Shown piece after piece: positions 1 to 7,861 of a DNA stretch of 26,472 bases. Origin of the DNA: Clostridiales bacterium (lineage in GTDB: Bacteria > Bacillota > Clostridia > Lachnospirales > Lachnospiraceae); the NCBI GenBank assembly GCA_018372435.1, contig JAHAJA010000047.1, positions 1 to 26,472 of the forward strand, written 5' to 3'. A program made the translations under genes and the position numbers. Under the pieces are notes generated by a model, which saw nothing but the letters and a program-made list of their open reading frames with translations, was not told where the DNA came from and searched no databases. Within the stretch, counting starts at the first letter, position 1. Each line of letters starts with the position of its first letter.

Positions 1-28
1 TTTTTCAAGAGAAAGACAATAATAGATA

Positions 29-101
29 AAACAAGGTCACTCGCATCAGCTGATGTGAGTGACCTTGTTTATTAGGGGAGTTTTTTTACAGCCCCTTTTT
101 T
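29..101 (+). terminator. Rho-independent terminator of an upstream unit
   Basis: A long, nearly perfect hairpin runs from 29 to 70. Its arms (ACAAGGTCACTCGCATCA and the matching 3' arm) meet at a CAGCTG centre, with one G-U pair. It is followed by a T7 run at 81-87. A second small stem, AGGGG at 74-78 with CCCCT at 92-96, leads into another T-run at 96-101. The gene it ends lies left of the window. The arms are symmetric, but there is no leftward gene to terminate here. Confidence 0.8.
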
Positions 102-121
102 GTTATACGAAAAGGTAAAAT

Positions 122-182
122 TTCAATTGTAATTAAATAGTATTCTAGAAGGGCTATTTAATGAGCAAATGTAGCAATTGAA
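122..182. repeat. Nested inverted repeats upstream of the hydrogenase operon
   Basis: Outer arms TTCAATTG (122-129) and CAATTGAA (175-182) enclose inner arms TTAAATAG (133-140) and CTATTTAA (154-161). Both pairs are perfect 8-bp matches. There is no T-tract and no ORF here. It lies about 110 bp before the proposed hydrogenase promoter, so it could be an upstream operator or a structured element. The region is very AT-rich, so chance is possible. Confidence 0.4.
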
Positions 183-290
183 TGAAAAGTATACAAAAGA
201 GTATACAATTTATGGATATTAATAAAGTAATGTGTAATATAAATATAAAATAAAACGACATAAATTGTGCATAAAAACAAATAAAATGTC

Positions 291-319
291 TTGCTTAATG
301 AAATGTATAGTGATAACAT
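291..319 (+). promoter_or_regulatory. Candidate promoter of the hydrogenase operon
   Basis: A -35-like TTGCTT (291-296) is followed after 17 bp by TAACAT (314-319), preceded by TGA to give an extended -10 (TGnTAACAT). The predicted start lies near 326, leaving a leader of about 38 nt before the first start codon at 364. The -10 is imperfect, so the call is tentative. No clear Rex-type redox operator was recognised beside it. Confidence 0.4.
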
Positions 320-363
320 ATAATTGATAAAAAAATATCAAAGACATGAGAAAGGGGCTTACC

Positions 364-852
364 ATGTTAACGCAAGACGAAATGAGAAGGATTGATGCAA
401 TCATGTTGTCACATGATTACAACCAAGCAGCAGTGATTGCAATATTACAGGAAGTACAAAAAGAATATCGTTACTTACCTGAAGATGCTTTATGTTACAT
501 AGCAAAGGGATTAAGCTTAAGTGAGGCTAAGGTTTATGGAGTGGCTACATTCTATGAGAATTTCTCTTTAGAGCCAAAAGGTAAGTATGTAATAAAATGT
601 TGTGATGGAACTGCATGTCATGTACGTGGCTCGATTCCAATTCTAGAGGAGTTTCGAAAACAACTCGGTGTAACAGAGAAAAACCCAACAACAGAAGATA
701 TGCTATTCACAGTAGAGACAGTATCTTGTCTTGGAGCTTGTGGATTAGCTCCAGTTATTACCGTTAATGAAGCAGTACATGCAGCAATGACACCAAAGAA
801 GGCAGCAGATTTAATTGCTATGTTAAAGGAGGAAGCTGCAGATGAGAATTAA
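364..852 (+). CDS. NuoE/HydC-like [2Fe-2S] subunit of NAD-linked [FeFe] hydrogenase
   Basis: This is a 162-residue thioredoxin-like ferredoxin of the NuoE (24 kDa) family, about the usual length. An N-terminal helical region (roughly 1-70) is followed by the ferredoxin fold with the four cluster cysteines C80-x4-C85 and C122-x3-C126. In trimeric hydrogenases this subunit (HydC) relays electrons between the NuoF-like flavin subunit and the rest of the complex in the cytoplasm. ATG at 364 is preferred over the in-frame ATG at 346 because the ribosome binding site AAAGGGG (351-357) lies inside the longer version and is well spaced from 364. The stop overlaps the next start by 11 bp, which indicates translational coupling in the operon. 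Confidence 0.9.
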   Translation: MLTQDEMRRIDAIMLSHDYNQAAVIAILQEVQKEYRYLPEDALCYIAKGLSLSEAKVYGVATFYENFSLEPKGKYVIKCCDGTACHVRGSIPILEEFRKQLGVTEKNPTTEDMLFTVETVSCLGACGLAPVITVNEAVHAAMTPKKAADLIAMLKEEAADEN

Positions 853-2731
853 TACGAGAGAAGAATTAGAAGCAAAACGTAAGGTGCTCAAACAAGCTTT
901 TTCTACGCAATACAAACAGATTCTAATCTGTGCTGGAACCGGTTGTGTAGCTGGTGGTTCTCTTGATATATATGCAAGACTGCAAGAATTAATTGAGGCA
1001 AATGGATTAAACTGTTCTGTAACTTTAGAAGAGGAACCACATGATCCTTCTATTGGCCTTAAGAAGAGTGGCTGTCATGGTTTTTGTGAGATGGGACCCC
1101 TTCTTCGTATAGAGCCAATGGGGTGGCTTTACATTAAGGTAACTGTAGAGGATTGCGAAGATATCATAGAGAAGAGCATTCTAGGTGATGAAGTTGTTGA
1201 ACGCCTTGTCTATAAAGACCAAGAAGGTAATGTATATAAAGAACAAGAGGAGATTCCATTCTATCGTCAACAAACGCGAGTTGCACTAGAGCATTGTGGA
1301 CAAATTAATGCAGAATCTATAGCAGAATACATAGCAGAAGGTGGATACTCTGCGGTAGCGAAAGCATTGTATGATATGACTTCTGAGGATATTGTTAATG
1401 AAATCACAGAGTCTTGTTTACGTGGCCGTGGGGGCGGTGGTTTTCCAACGGGTAGAAAGTGGGCACAAGTATTACGCCAGGAAGAAGAAACAAAATACGT
1501 TGTATGTAATGGAGATGAAGGAGATCCAGGTGCATTTATGGATCGTAGTATGATGGAGGGAGATCCTCATCGTGTAATTGAAGGTATGATTATTGCAGGT
1601 ATCGCAACGAAAGCGACACATGGTTATATCTATGTACGTGCAGAATATCCTTTAGCAGTTTCCCGTTTGCAAACAGCAATTGAACAAGCTGAGGCATATG
1701 GTCTCCTTGGTGAGAATATATTAAATTCAGGTTTTGGTTTTGATCTTAAGATTAGCCAAGGTGCCGGTGCCTTCGTATGTGGTGAAGGTAGTGCATTAAC
1801 GGCCTCTATTGAAGGTAACCGTGGTATGCCAAGAGTTAAGCCTCCACGTACTGTAGAGAAAGGTTTGTTTGAAAAACCAACGGTATTAAATAACGTTGAA
1901 ACCTTCTGTAATGTACCACCAATCATTAACAAAGGTGCTAAATGGTATCAAACTATGGGGCCTGAGAAGAATCATGGTACGAAAGCATTTGCATTGACAG
2001 GCAACGTTCAGAACACAGGCCTAATTGAAGTGCCGATGGGTACTACACTTCGTGAGGTAATCTTCGACATCGGTGGTGGTGTTAAAGGAGGCGACTTCAA
2101 AGCTGTACAAATCGGTGGTCCGTCAGGAGGCTGTCTATGTATTAGCGCAACGGAAAATCACCTTGATTTACAACTAGATTTTGACTCTTTAAAGAAAGTT
2201 GGGGCCATGATTGGTAGCGGTGGTCTAGTTGTAATGAACGACAAGAGCTGTATGGTTGAAGTAGCAAAATTCTTCATGAATTTCACACAGAATGAATCTT
2301 GTGGTAAATGTGTACCTTGTAGAGAAGGTACAAAACGTATGTTAGAATTACTGACTGATATTGTTGAAGGTAGGGGTACGCTAGAACATATTGACTTGTT
2401 AGAAGAATTGGCACAGACGATCTCTGCGACTGCACTTTGTGGACTTGGAAAGACAGCAGCATTTCCAGTTGTCAGTACTTTGAAATACTTTAGAGACGAG
2501 TATATTGCCCATGTAGTGGATAAGAAATGTCCTGCAGGACAATGTAAGGCATTAGTTTCTCTTCAAATTGATCCAGAACTTTGTAAGGGTTGTAGTAAAT
2601 GTTCTAGAATATGCCCAGTTGGTGCAATATCTGGTGAAATAAAGAGCCCATACAAGATTGACCAAAGCAAATGTATCAAATGTGGTGCTTGTAAGGACTG
2701 CTGTAATTTCCATGCGGTCATAGAAGTGTAG
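842..2731 (+). CDS. NuoF/HydB-like NADH- and FMN-binding hydrogenase subunit
   Basis: The 629 residues match the HydB architecture of NAD-dependent and electron-bifurcating [FeFe] hydrogenases. An N-terminal thioredoxin-like [2Fe-2S] domain has C30-x4-C35 and C78-x3-C82. The NuoF core follows, with the glycine-rich flavin/NADH segment RGRGGGGFPTG (194-204) and NGDEGDPGAF (223-232). The NuoF [4Fe-4S] cluster is SCGKCVPC with C487, C490, C493 and distal C533. A C-terminal 2[4Fe-4S] ferredoxin has C581/584/587/591 and C611/614/617/621. It should oxidise or reduce NAD(H) at FMN and pass electrons to the catalytic subunit. Whether the complex truly bifurcates (NADH plus ferredoxin) cannot be read from sequence alone. 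It overlaps the upstream gene and is followed 21 bp later by hydA. Confidence 0.93.
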   Translation: MRINTREELEAKRKVLKQAFSTQYKQILICAGTGCVAGGSLDIYARLQELIEANGLNCSVTLEEEPHDPSIGLKKSGCHGFCEMGPLLRIEPMGWLYIKVTVEDCEDIIEKSILGDEVVERLVYKDQEGNVYKEQEEIPFYRQQTRVALEHCGQINAESIAEYIAEGGYSAVAKALYDMTSEDIVNEITESCLRGRGGGGFPTGRKWAQVLRQEEETKYVVCNGDEGDPGAFMDRSMMEGDPHRVIEGMIIAGIATKATHGYIYVRAEYPLAVSRLQTAIEQAEAYGLLGENILNSGFGFDLKISQGAGAFVCGEGSALTASIEGNRGMPRVKPPRTVEKGLFEKPTVLNNVETFCNVPPIINKGAKWYQTMGPEKNHGTKAFALTGNVQNTGLIEVPMGTTLREVIFDIGGGVKGGDFKAVQIGGPSGGCLCISATENHLDLQLDFDSLKKVGAMIGSGGLVVMNDKSCMVEVAKFFMNFTQNESCGKCVPCREGTKRMLELLTDIVEGRGTLEHIDLLEELAQTISATALCGLGKTAAFPVVSTLKYFRDEYIAHVVDKKCPAGQCKALVSLQIDPELCKGCSKCSRICPVGAISGEIKSPYKIDQSKCIKCGACKDCCNFHAVIEV

Positions 2732-2752
2732 GGAGCGAAAGGAGAGAATACA

Positions 2753-4456
2753 ATGTCAAAGTATATGATTATAGATGGCAACAGAGTGGAATTTGACGAT
2801 GAGAAGAATATCTTAACATTAGTTCGAAAGGCTGGAATAGACTTACCTACCTTCTGTTACTATTCAGATTTATCCATTTATGGGGCATGTAGAATGTGCG
2901 TGGTGGAGGATGAATGGGGTGGTATCCTTGCCTCTTGTTCAACACCTCCAAGAGATAAGATGATTGTTAAAACAAACACACCAAAATTACATCAACATAG
3001 AAAGATGATTCTAGAGTTATTATTGGCTGCCCATTGTAGAGATTGTACGGTTTGTGAGAAGAATGGTAAATGTAGACTACAAGAGTTAGCACACCGATTT
3101 GGACTAAAAGATATTCGCTTCAAGAACACGTCGGAAGAAGCTCCACTTGATACTTCTTCAAAAGCAATTGTAAGAGAGCCAAGTAAATGTATCTTATGTG
3201 GTGACTGTGTGAGAATGTGTAATGAGATTCAGAATGTAGGTGCAATTGATTTTGCTCACCGTGGTGCTAAGATGGTAGTAACGCCGGCATTCGGAAGAGA
3301 TTTGGCAGATACAAACTGTGTAAATTGTGGACAGTGCGCCGCTGTCTGTCCAACGGGGGCTATCATTGTAAAGAGTAATCTTAAGGATGTATGGAAAGCC
3401 TTATATGATGATTCAAAGCGAGTTGTTGTACAAGTAGCTCCAGCAGTTCGAGTTGCACTCGGCGAAGAATTCGGTCTATCTGCTGGTGAGAACGTAATGG
3501 GTAAGATTGTTGCTGCACTGCGTAGACTCGGCTTCGATGAAATCTATGATACGTCTGTAAGCGCTGACTTAACAGTTATGGAAGAATCAAAAGAATTTGT
3601 TAAAAAGCTAGAATCAGGTGATACTACATACCCATTATTTACATCTTGTTGTCCTGCTTGGGTTAGCTATGCACAGACGAAGCATCCTGAACTTACAAAG
3701 TATGTTTCATCTTGTAAGTCACCAATGGAGATGTTTGGTACTGTAATTAAAGAACATTTTAAGTCAAGAGATGCAATGGACAATAAAACAACAATTTCTG
3801 TTGCAGTAATGCCATGTACAGCTAAGAAAGCAGAAGCTGCAAGAGAGGAATTTACTCGTAATGATATACCAGATGTAGATTATGTGATTACTACAACTGA
3901 ACTTGTTAAGATGATTAAAGAAATCGGTATCCAATTCAACGAATTAGAATCAGAGGCTACAGATATGCCATTCTCCTTATATTCAGGAGCTGGTGTTATC
4001 TTCGGTGTTACTGGTGGTGTTACAGAAGCTGTAATTCGTCGAGTTGTGGAAGATAAGAGTCAACAAGTTCTAAAGGATATAGAATTCCTAGGAGTACGTG
4101 GTTTAGAAGGTGTCAAAGTCTGTGAATTACCAATGGGTGAGAATGTACTTAAGATTGGTATTGTAAGTGGACTTGGTAATGCAGAAAGATTAATTGAGAA
4201 GATTGAAAGTGGAGAAGAACATTTCGACTTTGTAGAGGTAATGGCATGTCCAGGAGGATGTATTAGCGGTGCAGGCCAACCATTCTCACATCAACCAGAA
4301 AAACAACAACGTGCAAAGGGAATATACAAGGCTGATAAAGTCTCACAAATCAAGAGAAGCGAAGAAAATCCACTTATGATGGCTTTGTATGATGGTATGT
4401 TAAAACATCGTACGCATGAATTGTTACATGTGGAATATCGTAGAGATAACGAATAA
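2753..4456 (+). CDS. hydA: [FeFe] hydrogenase catalytic subunit (HydA)
   Basis: This 567-residue group A [FeFe] hydrogenase reduces protons or oxidises H2 in the cytoplasm. The N-terminal [2Fe-2S] domain has C35, C46, C49 and C62. The His-ligated [4Fe-4S] site is H94, C98, C101 and C107. A 2[4Fe-4S] ferredoxin domain has C146/149/152/156 and C189/192/195/199. The H-cluster motifs are TSCCPAW (297-303), MPCTAKKAE (353-361) and EVMACPGGC (495-503), giving H-cluster cysteines C300, C355, C499 and C503. From memory these numbers match the Clostridium pasteurianum CpI enzyme. C299 is the expected proton-path cysteine. The third motif ends GAGQP rather than the common GGGQP. RBS AAAGGAG lies at 2739-2745. 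Maturases HydE, HydF and HydG are not in the window. Confidence 0.97.
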   Translation: MSKYMIIDGNRVEFDDEKNILTLVRKAGIDLPTFCYYSDLSIYGACRMCVVEDEWGGILASCSTPPRDKMIVKTNTPKLHQHRKMILELLLAAHCRDCTVCEKNGKCRLQELAHRFGLKDIRFKNTSEEAPLDTSSKAIVREPSKCILCGDCVRMCNEIQNVGAIDFAHRGAKMVVTPAFGRDLADTNCVNCGQCAAVCPTGAIIVKSNLKDVWKALYDDSKRVVVQVAPAVRVALGEEFGLSAGENVMGKIVAALRRLGFDEIYDTSVSADLTVMEESKEFVKKLESGDTTYPLFTSCCPAWVSYAQTKHPELTKYVSSCKSPMEMFGTVIKEHFKSRDAMDNKTTISVAVMPCTAKKAEAAREEFTRNDIPDVDYVITTTELVKMIKEIGIQFNELESEATDMPFSLYSGAGVIFGVTGGVTEAVIRRVVEDKSQQVLKDIEFLGVRGLEGVKVCELPMGENVLKIGIVSGLGNAERLIEKIESGEEHFDFVEVMACPGGCISGAGQPFSHQPEKQQRAKGIYKADKVSQIKRSEENPLMMALYDGMLKHRTHELLHVEYRRDNE

Positions 4457-4478
4457 GCTGTTGAGGAGGCTGTTGCTT

Positions 4479-4730
4479 ATGTTAATTAGTGTTTGTATTG
4501 GGAGTGCATGTCATTTAAAAGGTTCGTATGATGTAATTGATAAGTTACAAGAGTTGGTGGAAGATAATGATCTTGGAGACCAAGTCGAACTGAAAGCTGT
4601 ATTCTGTCTCGGGAATTGTCAGAATGGAGTGTCTGTAAAGATTGACGAAGAAGAGAATGTATACAGTGTAACCAAGAAAACAGTTAACACGTTCTTTGAA
4701 GAAGTAATTAAAACAAAATTAACAGCTTAG
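4479..4730 (+). CDS. Small thioredoxin-like [2Fe-2S] ferredoxin protein of the hydrogenase operon
   Basis: This 83-residue protein is little more than one NuoE-type thioredoxin-like ferredoxin domain. C6-x4-C11 lies near the N-terminus (CIGSAC) and a C-x3-C pair (CLGNC) follows about 40 residues later. The start at 4479 is chosen because TGAGGAGG (4462-4469) sits 9 bp upstream; the longer in-frame version would begin inside hydA. It starts 22 bp after the hydA stop and is followed by a terminator, so it is the last gene of the operon. The likely role is an extra electron carrier or accessory subunit of the hydrogenase. That is inferred from position and fold. Confidence 0.85.
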   Translation: MLISVCIGSACHLKGSYDVIDKLQELVEDNDLGDQVELKAVFCLGNCQNGVSVKIDEEENVYSVTKKTVNTFFEEVIKTKLTA

Positions 4731-4747
4731 TAGAGTCCTAAAAGAAA

Positions 4748-4780
4748 GGGAGAAAATCACATGTGGATTTTCTCTTTTTC
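4748..4780 (+). terminator. Terminator of the hydrogenase operon
   Basis: GAGAAAATC (4751-4759) pairs with GATTTTCTC (4767-4775) around a short loop, followed by T5 at 4776-4780 and more T-rich DNA. It lies 18 bp after the stop codon. The following 4781-4978 contains no gene. It holds an 8-bp inverted repeat, ACATTTTA (4881-4888) with TAAAATGT (4903-4910), of unknown meaning. Confidence 0.75.
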
Positions 4781-4978
4781 ATTTTCAAGTCGAACTGATA
4801 GCAGTACTTCCTATTTTTGTGTTTCGTAATAATTTCTTTCTTGCTTTTTTAGTAAGAATACTATATCTTAATACTGTATAACATTTTAGCTTTGTTAATC
4901 GTTAAAATGTCAAACTAGAAATACGTATACATATGGAATTTCTGTTAATAATAACGTGTAGTATGGAGGAAGGTAACT

Positions 4979-5344
4979 ATGGATAACGATAAAAAGATAA
5001 ATAATCTAGATGATACCCTTGATTGGGAATATATGCAAGACTTCTATGAAGAAGGTCCAAGAAAAGAAGTAAAATCCCTAGAAGAATATGCACTAGGTGA
5101 TGAGGAACCTTTAAGTGAAAGTATTGAGGAAGTCAATAAAAGCAACGAGAAATTGTTAAAGACAATCCAGGATGTGAAAGACGTTAGGGAGCAATTAAGT
5201 TCTGGAAAGTCAGTCGTAGAAATCGCAGAAGCTTTACATGCTGATGCAAATTATATTCATACAATTGCCATTACACTTGGATATAATACAGAAGACAGCG
5301 GGGATATTGCAATTGCACATCTTGTAATGATGGAAAACGAATAA
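4979..5344 (+). CDS. Small acidic protein of unknown function with a possible C-terminal HTH
   Basis: I do not recognise a family for this 121-residue protein. It is strongly acidic in the first half (many D/E between 1 and 55), has a likely helical or coiled stretch around 46-75, and a segment at 76-101 (SVVEIAEALHADANYIHTIA) with the spacing of a helix-turn-helix. There is no signal peptide or membrane segment. The start is firm: GGAGGAAGG (4965-4973) precedes ATG at a good distance. It is a single-gene unit, with a terminator before and after it, between the hydrogenase operon and a convergent hydrolase gene. A DNA-binding or transcription-associated role is only a guess from the HTH-like pattern. 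Confidence 0.75.
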   Translation: MDNDKKINNLDDTLDWEYMQDFYEEGPRKEVKSLEEYALGDEEPLSESIEEVNKSNEKLLKTIQDVKDVREQLSSGKSVVEIAEALHADANYIHTIAITLGYNTEDSGDIAIAHLVMMENE

Positions 5345-5357
5345 ATAATCTAAATTT

Positions 5358-5404
5358 ACCTCTAAAATGATGTAGGATAGCTACCATCAGTTTAGAGGTT
5401 TTTT
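5358..5404 (+). terminator. Terminator after the small acidic protein gene
   Basis: ACCTCTAAA (5358-5366) pairs with TTTAGAGGT (5391-5399), with an inner TGATG/CATCA stem (5368-5372 with 5385-5389), followed by six T residues (5399-5404). The opposite strand lacks a strong T-run but could still slow convergent transcription from the hydrolase gene. Confidence 0.8.
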
Positions 5405-5429
5405 CAATAATTAATTATTGGCAGTGTCC

Positions 5430-6146
5430 TTATATACAGGCTTCAGCAAACGACTGAAACAACTCCCGCATCTCTTCGGTACGAGCAAACATCATCTCAG
5501 GATGCCACTGAACAGCGATGCCATAGGGGTAATCTTTGATTTCCATTGCTTCAATTACTTTGTCAGTACTACGTCCTACTACTTGAAGATTAGCACCAGG
5601 AACAGCAACTGCTTGATGATGATAGCTGTTAACAAAGATACTATCCCCAAACAATTCATATAATTTAGAATTAGGTTCTAGATCAACTTTGTGAATGCCA
5701 CGATACCGTTCGGATTTTTGCATATGCAGGATTGTATTGTTTGGTATATCGTCCATATCTTGATAAATTGTTCCGCCTAGACATATATTTAGTAACTGTA
5801 TACCCCGACATATGGCAAGTATTGGCTTCCTGCTACGTAGGATATTCTTGGTTAATGCGATTTGGAATGCATCAAGTTTATTGTTTACTGTTCCAAGGTT
5901 TTTTGAAGGTTCTTCGTTGAAATAAATTGGATTAATATCTACGCCACCACTTAATATGAAACCATCACAGAGGTTTACATAGGTGTTAAGCATTTCGTAT
6001 CTCATAACTGGAGGGATAATAATTGGTACTGCGTTGACTTTTTCAAGAGCTAGAACATATTCGTCGTTAACATACATGTGATCGGTACCAAGGTAATCAG
6101 CGAATGTTATGTTAGCAAGTATGCCTATAATCGGAGGTGAAGACAA
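5430..6146 (-). CDS. Class I glutamine amidotransferase-like hydrolase, peptidase C26 (gamma-glutamyl-GABA hydrolase type)
   Basis: This 238-residue cytoplasmic alpha/beta hydrolase resembles PuuD-type C26 enzymes, which cleave gamma-glutamyl bonds. The oxyanion segment is SGGVD (about 66-70), the nucleophile is in AICRGIQ (C113), and the His-Glu pair lies in QWHPE (H215, E217), so the catalytic triad is intact. The start is taken as TTG at 6146, because on the minus strand AAAGAAGGA lies about 6 bases before it. A longer TTG version at 6170 has no visible RBS and would put that RBS inside the coding region. It is a lone gene, with no polyamine or GABA genes nearby, so the exact gamma-glutamyl substrate is unknown. 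Confidence 0.85.
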   Translation of the reverse strand: MSSPPIIGILANITFADYLGTDHMYVNDEYVLALEKVNAVPIIIPPVMRYEMLNTYVNLCDGFILSGGVDINPIYFNEEPSKNLGTVNNKLDAFQIALTKNILRSRKPILAICRGIQLLNICLGGTIYQDMDDIPNNTILHMQKSERYRGIHKVDLEPNSKLYELFGDSIFVNSYHHQAVAVPGANLQVVGRSTDKVIEAMEIKDYPYGIAVQWHPEMMFARTEEMRELFQSFAEACI

Positions 6147-6267
6147 AAGGATTCCTTCTTTCCTATTCAATATAATTAAGTATATTGTGGTTATAGGAAA
6201 TTCTATTCATTAAGTTTTTGAGGTGCGAAAGAAGTGGATATTTAGTAGGAATTGTGATAGTGGAAAA

Positions 6268-6296
6268 TTGACAGTTTCACCAAAAAGTAGTATAGT
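6268..6296 (+). promoter_or_regulatory. Strong sigma-A promoter for the nucleotidyltransferase gene
   Basis: Consensus TTGACA (6268-6273), a 17-bp spacer and TATAGT (6291-6296). The leader to the start codon is about 113 nt. AGTAGTA occurs at 6286-6292 across the -10 and again at 6303-6309. TAGTAG (6302-6307) and CTACTA (6319-6324) form a dyad just past the expected start point, so a repressor could act here. Confidence 0.75.
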
Positions 6297-6415
6297 CATT
6301 ATAGTAGTACATTACAAACTACTAAGTTGGTTTTCTGATTAATTTAACTTGACTTAACAGGAGAAAATTCAATAATTCCGAGAAAAATTAAAAAATATGG
6401 AAGGGGTATAATAAT

Positions 6416-7210
6416 ATGGAAAAAATCAAAGATTTGGTATATGAATTATCGCAGTTACCAGAAATTACAGCAATTACGCTAGGAGGATCAAGAGCTTCTG
6501 GCTATAAGGATGAGGACTCGGATTATGATGTATATGTATATTGTGAGAATCCAGTTCCGGCTGTAACGAGAGAAGCTATTTTGAAAAAATATTGTAAATA
6601 CATAGAATTATCGAATACATATTGGGAAGAAGAAGACGATTGTATTTTGAACTCGGGTACTATTATTGAACTTATTTATCGTGATCGTAGTTTGTTTGAA
6701 GAACAATTAGAAGCTACTGTAATTAATGGAAATGCGAATAATGGATATACTACATGTATGTGGAGCAACCTTATGAATAGTATTGTCTTGTATGAAAAAG
6801 ATGAAGTGTATTCAAAATTAAAAGAAAGATTTAATATTGCTTATCCTAAAGTTCTAAAGAAAAATATCATTAATAAGAATTATCAACTACTAACGGGACA
6901 TATTCCATCATATGATGAGCAAATAATAAAAGCATACAAGAGAAAAGACATGGTAAGTGTCAACCATAGAATTACAGAATATATTGCAACGTATTTTGAT
7001 TTGGTATTTGCTGCGAATGAGATGTTACATCCAGGGGAAAAACGTATGCTTACCATTGCGCTTGACCTTTGTACGATTTTGCCAAGCAACATTGATGATA
7101 TTTCAAAGCTACTAGAAAATCTATCAAATGAAGACAAAGCAATGTATTATCTTAATCAATTAACTGAGAACATGTCCAAATTTATTGCAAAATATAATTT
7201 GCTACCTTGA
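6416..7210 (+). CDS. Nucleotidyltransferase-fold protein (Pol beta superfamily, DUF4037-like)
   Basis: The 264-residue protein has the nucleotidyltransferase signature GGSRASG (23-29) followed by D36-x-D38 in DSDYDVYVY, with E85 in TIIELIYRD as a plausible third metal ligand. The rest (about 95-264) is predicted mostly helical, as in the C-terminal part of DUF4037/aminoglycoside-type nucleotidyltransferases. It probably transfers a nucleotide to a small molecule, tRNA or protein; the substrate cannot be told. No HEPN antitoxin-like partner is adjacent, so a MNT/HEPN toxin-antitoxin pair is not supported. RBS GGAAGGGG (6399-6406) fixes the start. It has its own promoter and no clear terminator: the next promoter overlaps its stop codon. 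Confidence 0.8.
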   Translation: MEKIKDLVYELSQLPEITAITLGGSRASGYKDEDSDYDVYVYCENPVPAVTREAILKKYCKYIELSNTYWEEEDDCILNSGTIIELIYRDRSLFEEQLEATVINGNANNGYTTCMWSNLMNSIVLYEKDEVYSKLKERFNIAYPKVLKKNIINKNYQLLTGHIPSYDEQIIKAYKRKDMVSVNHRITEYIATYFDLVFAANEMLHPGEKRMLTIALDLCTILPSNIDDISKLLENLSNEDKAMYYLNQLTENMSKFIAKYNLLP

Positions 7211-7235
7211 GTTAATGCGGATTAATTGTTATAAT
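7207..7235 (+). promoter_or_regulatory. Promoter of the yqeG-aroQ-peptidase unit
   Basis: TTGAGT (7207-7212) overlaps the stop codon of the upstream gene. A 17-bp spacer leads to a perfect TATAAT (7230-7235). The leader of about 80 nt contains a weak imperfect stem around 7269-7295 (GTTAC at 7275-7279 with GTAAC), without a T-tract. Confidence 0.8.
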
Positions 7236-7321
7236 ATAAGTTAGCTTGCACAAAGCCTTTAAAACAAGGTTAAGGTTACCTTAGTTGTAACTTAATTTCT
7301 ACTAAAAGATAGGAGTTTTCA

Positions 7322-7861
7322 ATGCTAGAGAAATTTTATCCAGATGAATATGTGGACAGTGCATATTCAATTGACTTTAAAACATTATTTGATATGGGAT
7401 ATAGGGGAATCTTGTTCGACATCGATAACACACTTGTTGAGCATGGTGCAGATGCTACAGAACGTGCTAAAAATCTATTTGTTAAATTGAGAGAAATTGG
7501 CTTCTCTGTATGTTTAATTTCAAATAATCAAAAAGAGCGAGTAGAAAGATTTAATAAAGATATTCAAGCTAACTATATTTACAATGCACATAAACCGAGT
7601 ACTAAGAATTACTTCAAAGCAATGGAGTTAATGGGAACAACACCAAAGAATTCGATCTTTGTTGGAGATCAGTTGTTTACAGATGTATATGGTGCAAAAC
7701 GAGCAGGAATGACTTCGTATTTGGCGAAACCAATTGACTCGAAAGAAGAAATACAAATTGTGCTTAAGAGATATCTTGAGCGTATTGTGTTACATTACTA
7801 TAGAAAACACTTATCAAACAAACATAAGGATGGTAGTAATTATGAGAATTCTAATCATTAA
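7322..7861 (+). CDS. yqeG: YqeG family HAD IIIA-type phosphatase
   Basis: This 179-residue HAD superfamily hydrolase has motif I FDIDNTL (32-38, D33 nucleophile and D35), motif II SNN (67-69), a motif III Lys at K91 (HKP) and motif IV VGDQLFTD (114-121, D116 and D121). All catalytic positions are present. The family is found across Firmicutes and acts on a phosphorylated small molecule; a phosphatidylglycerophosphate phosphatase role has been proposed for relatives. RBS AGGAG (7311-7315) precedes the ATG. The polar C-terminal tail overlaps the aroQ start by 20 bp, which indicates coupling. Confidence 0.9.
   Translation: MLEKFYPDEYVDSAYSIDFKTLFDMGYRGILFDIDNTLVEHGADATERAKNLFVKLREIGFSVCLISNNQKERVERFNKDIQANYIYNAHKPSTKNYFKAMELMGTTPKNSIFVGDQLFTDVYGAKRAGMTSYLAKPIDSKEEIQIVLKRYLERIVLHYYRKHLSNKHKDGSNYENSNH

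Noticed and set aside
346..363. An in-frame ATG at 346 that would lengthen the NuoE-like subunit by six residues.
   Set aside because: The ribosome binding site AAAGGGG for the ATG at 364 lies inside this extension, and the NuoE fold starts naturally at MLTQDEMRR.
1630..1932. A 100-codon open frame on the minus strand inside the NuoF-like gene.
   Set aside because: It is antisense to strongly conserved coding sequence, has no RBS, and its translation has no recognisable features.
4248..4285. GAGQP instead of GGGQP in the third hydrogenase motif as a sign of loss of function.
   Set aside because: All H-cluster cysteines and the proton-path cysteine are present, and Ala at this position is a mild change.
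4891..4910. TTGTTAATCGTTAAAATG, resembling a Rex redox operator (TTGTTAA-N4-TTAACAA).
   Set aside because: The right half is wrong and the spacing is off by one. It precedes the orphan gene, not the hydrogenase operon.
5418..5663. An 81-codon plus-strand frame opposite the C26 hydrolase gene.
   Set aside because: It overlaps the conserved QWHPE end of the hydrolase on the other strand and has no convincing RBS.
6416..7210. MNT/HEPN-type toxin-antitoxin system built on the nucleotidyltransferase.
   Set aside because: The protein is far longer than MNT antitoxins, and no HEPN-like small gene is adjacent on either side.
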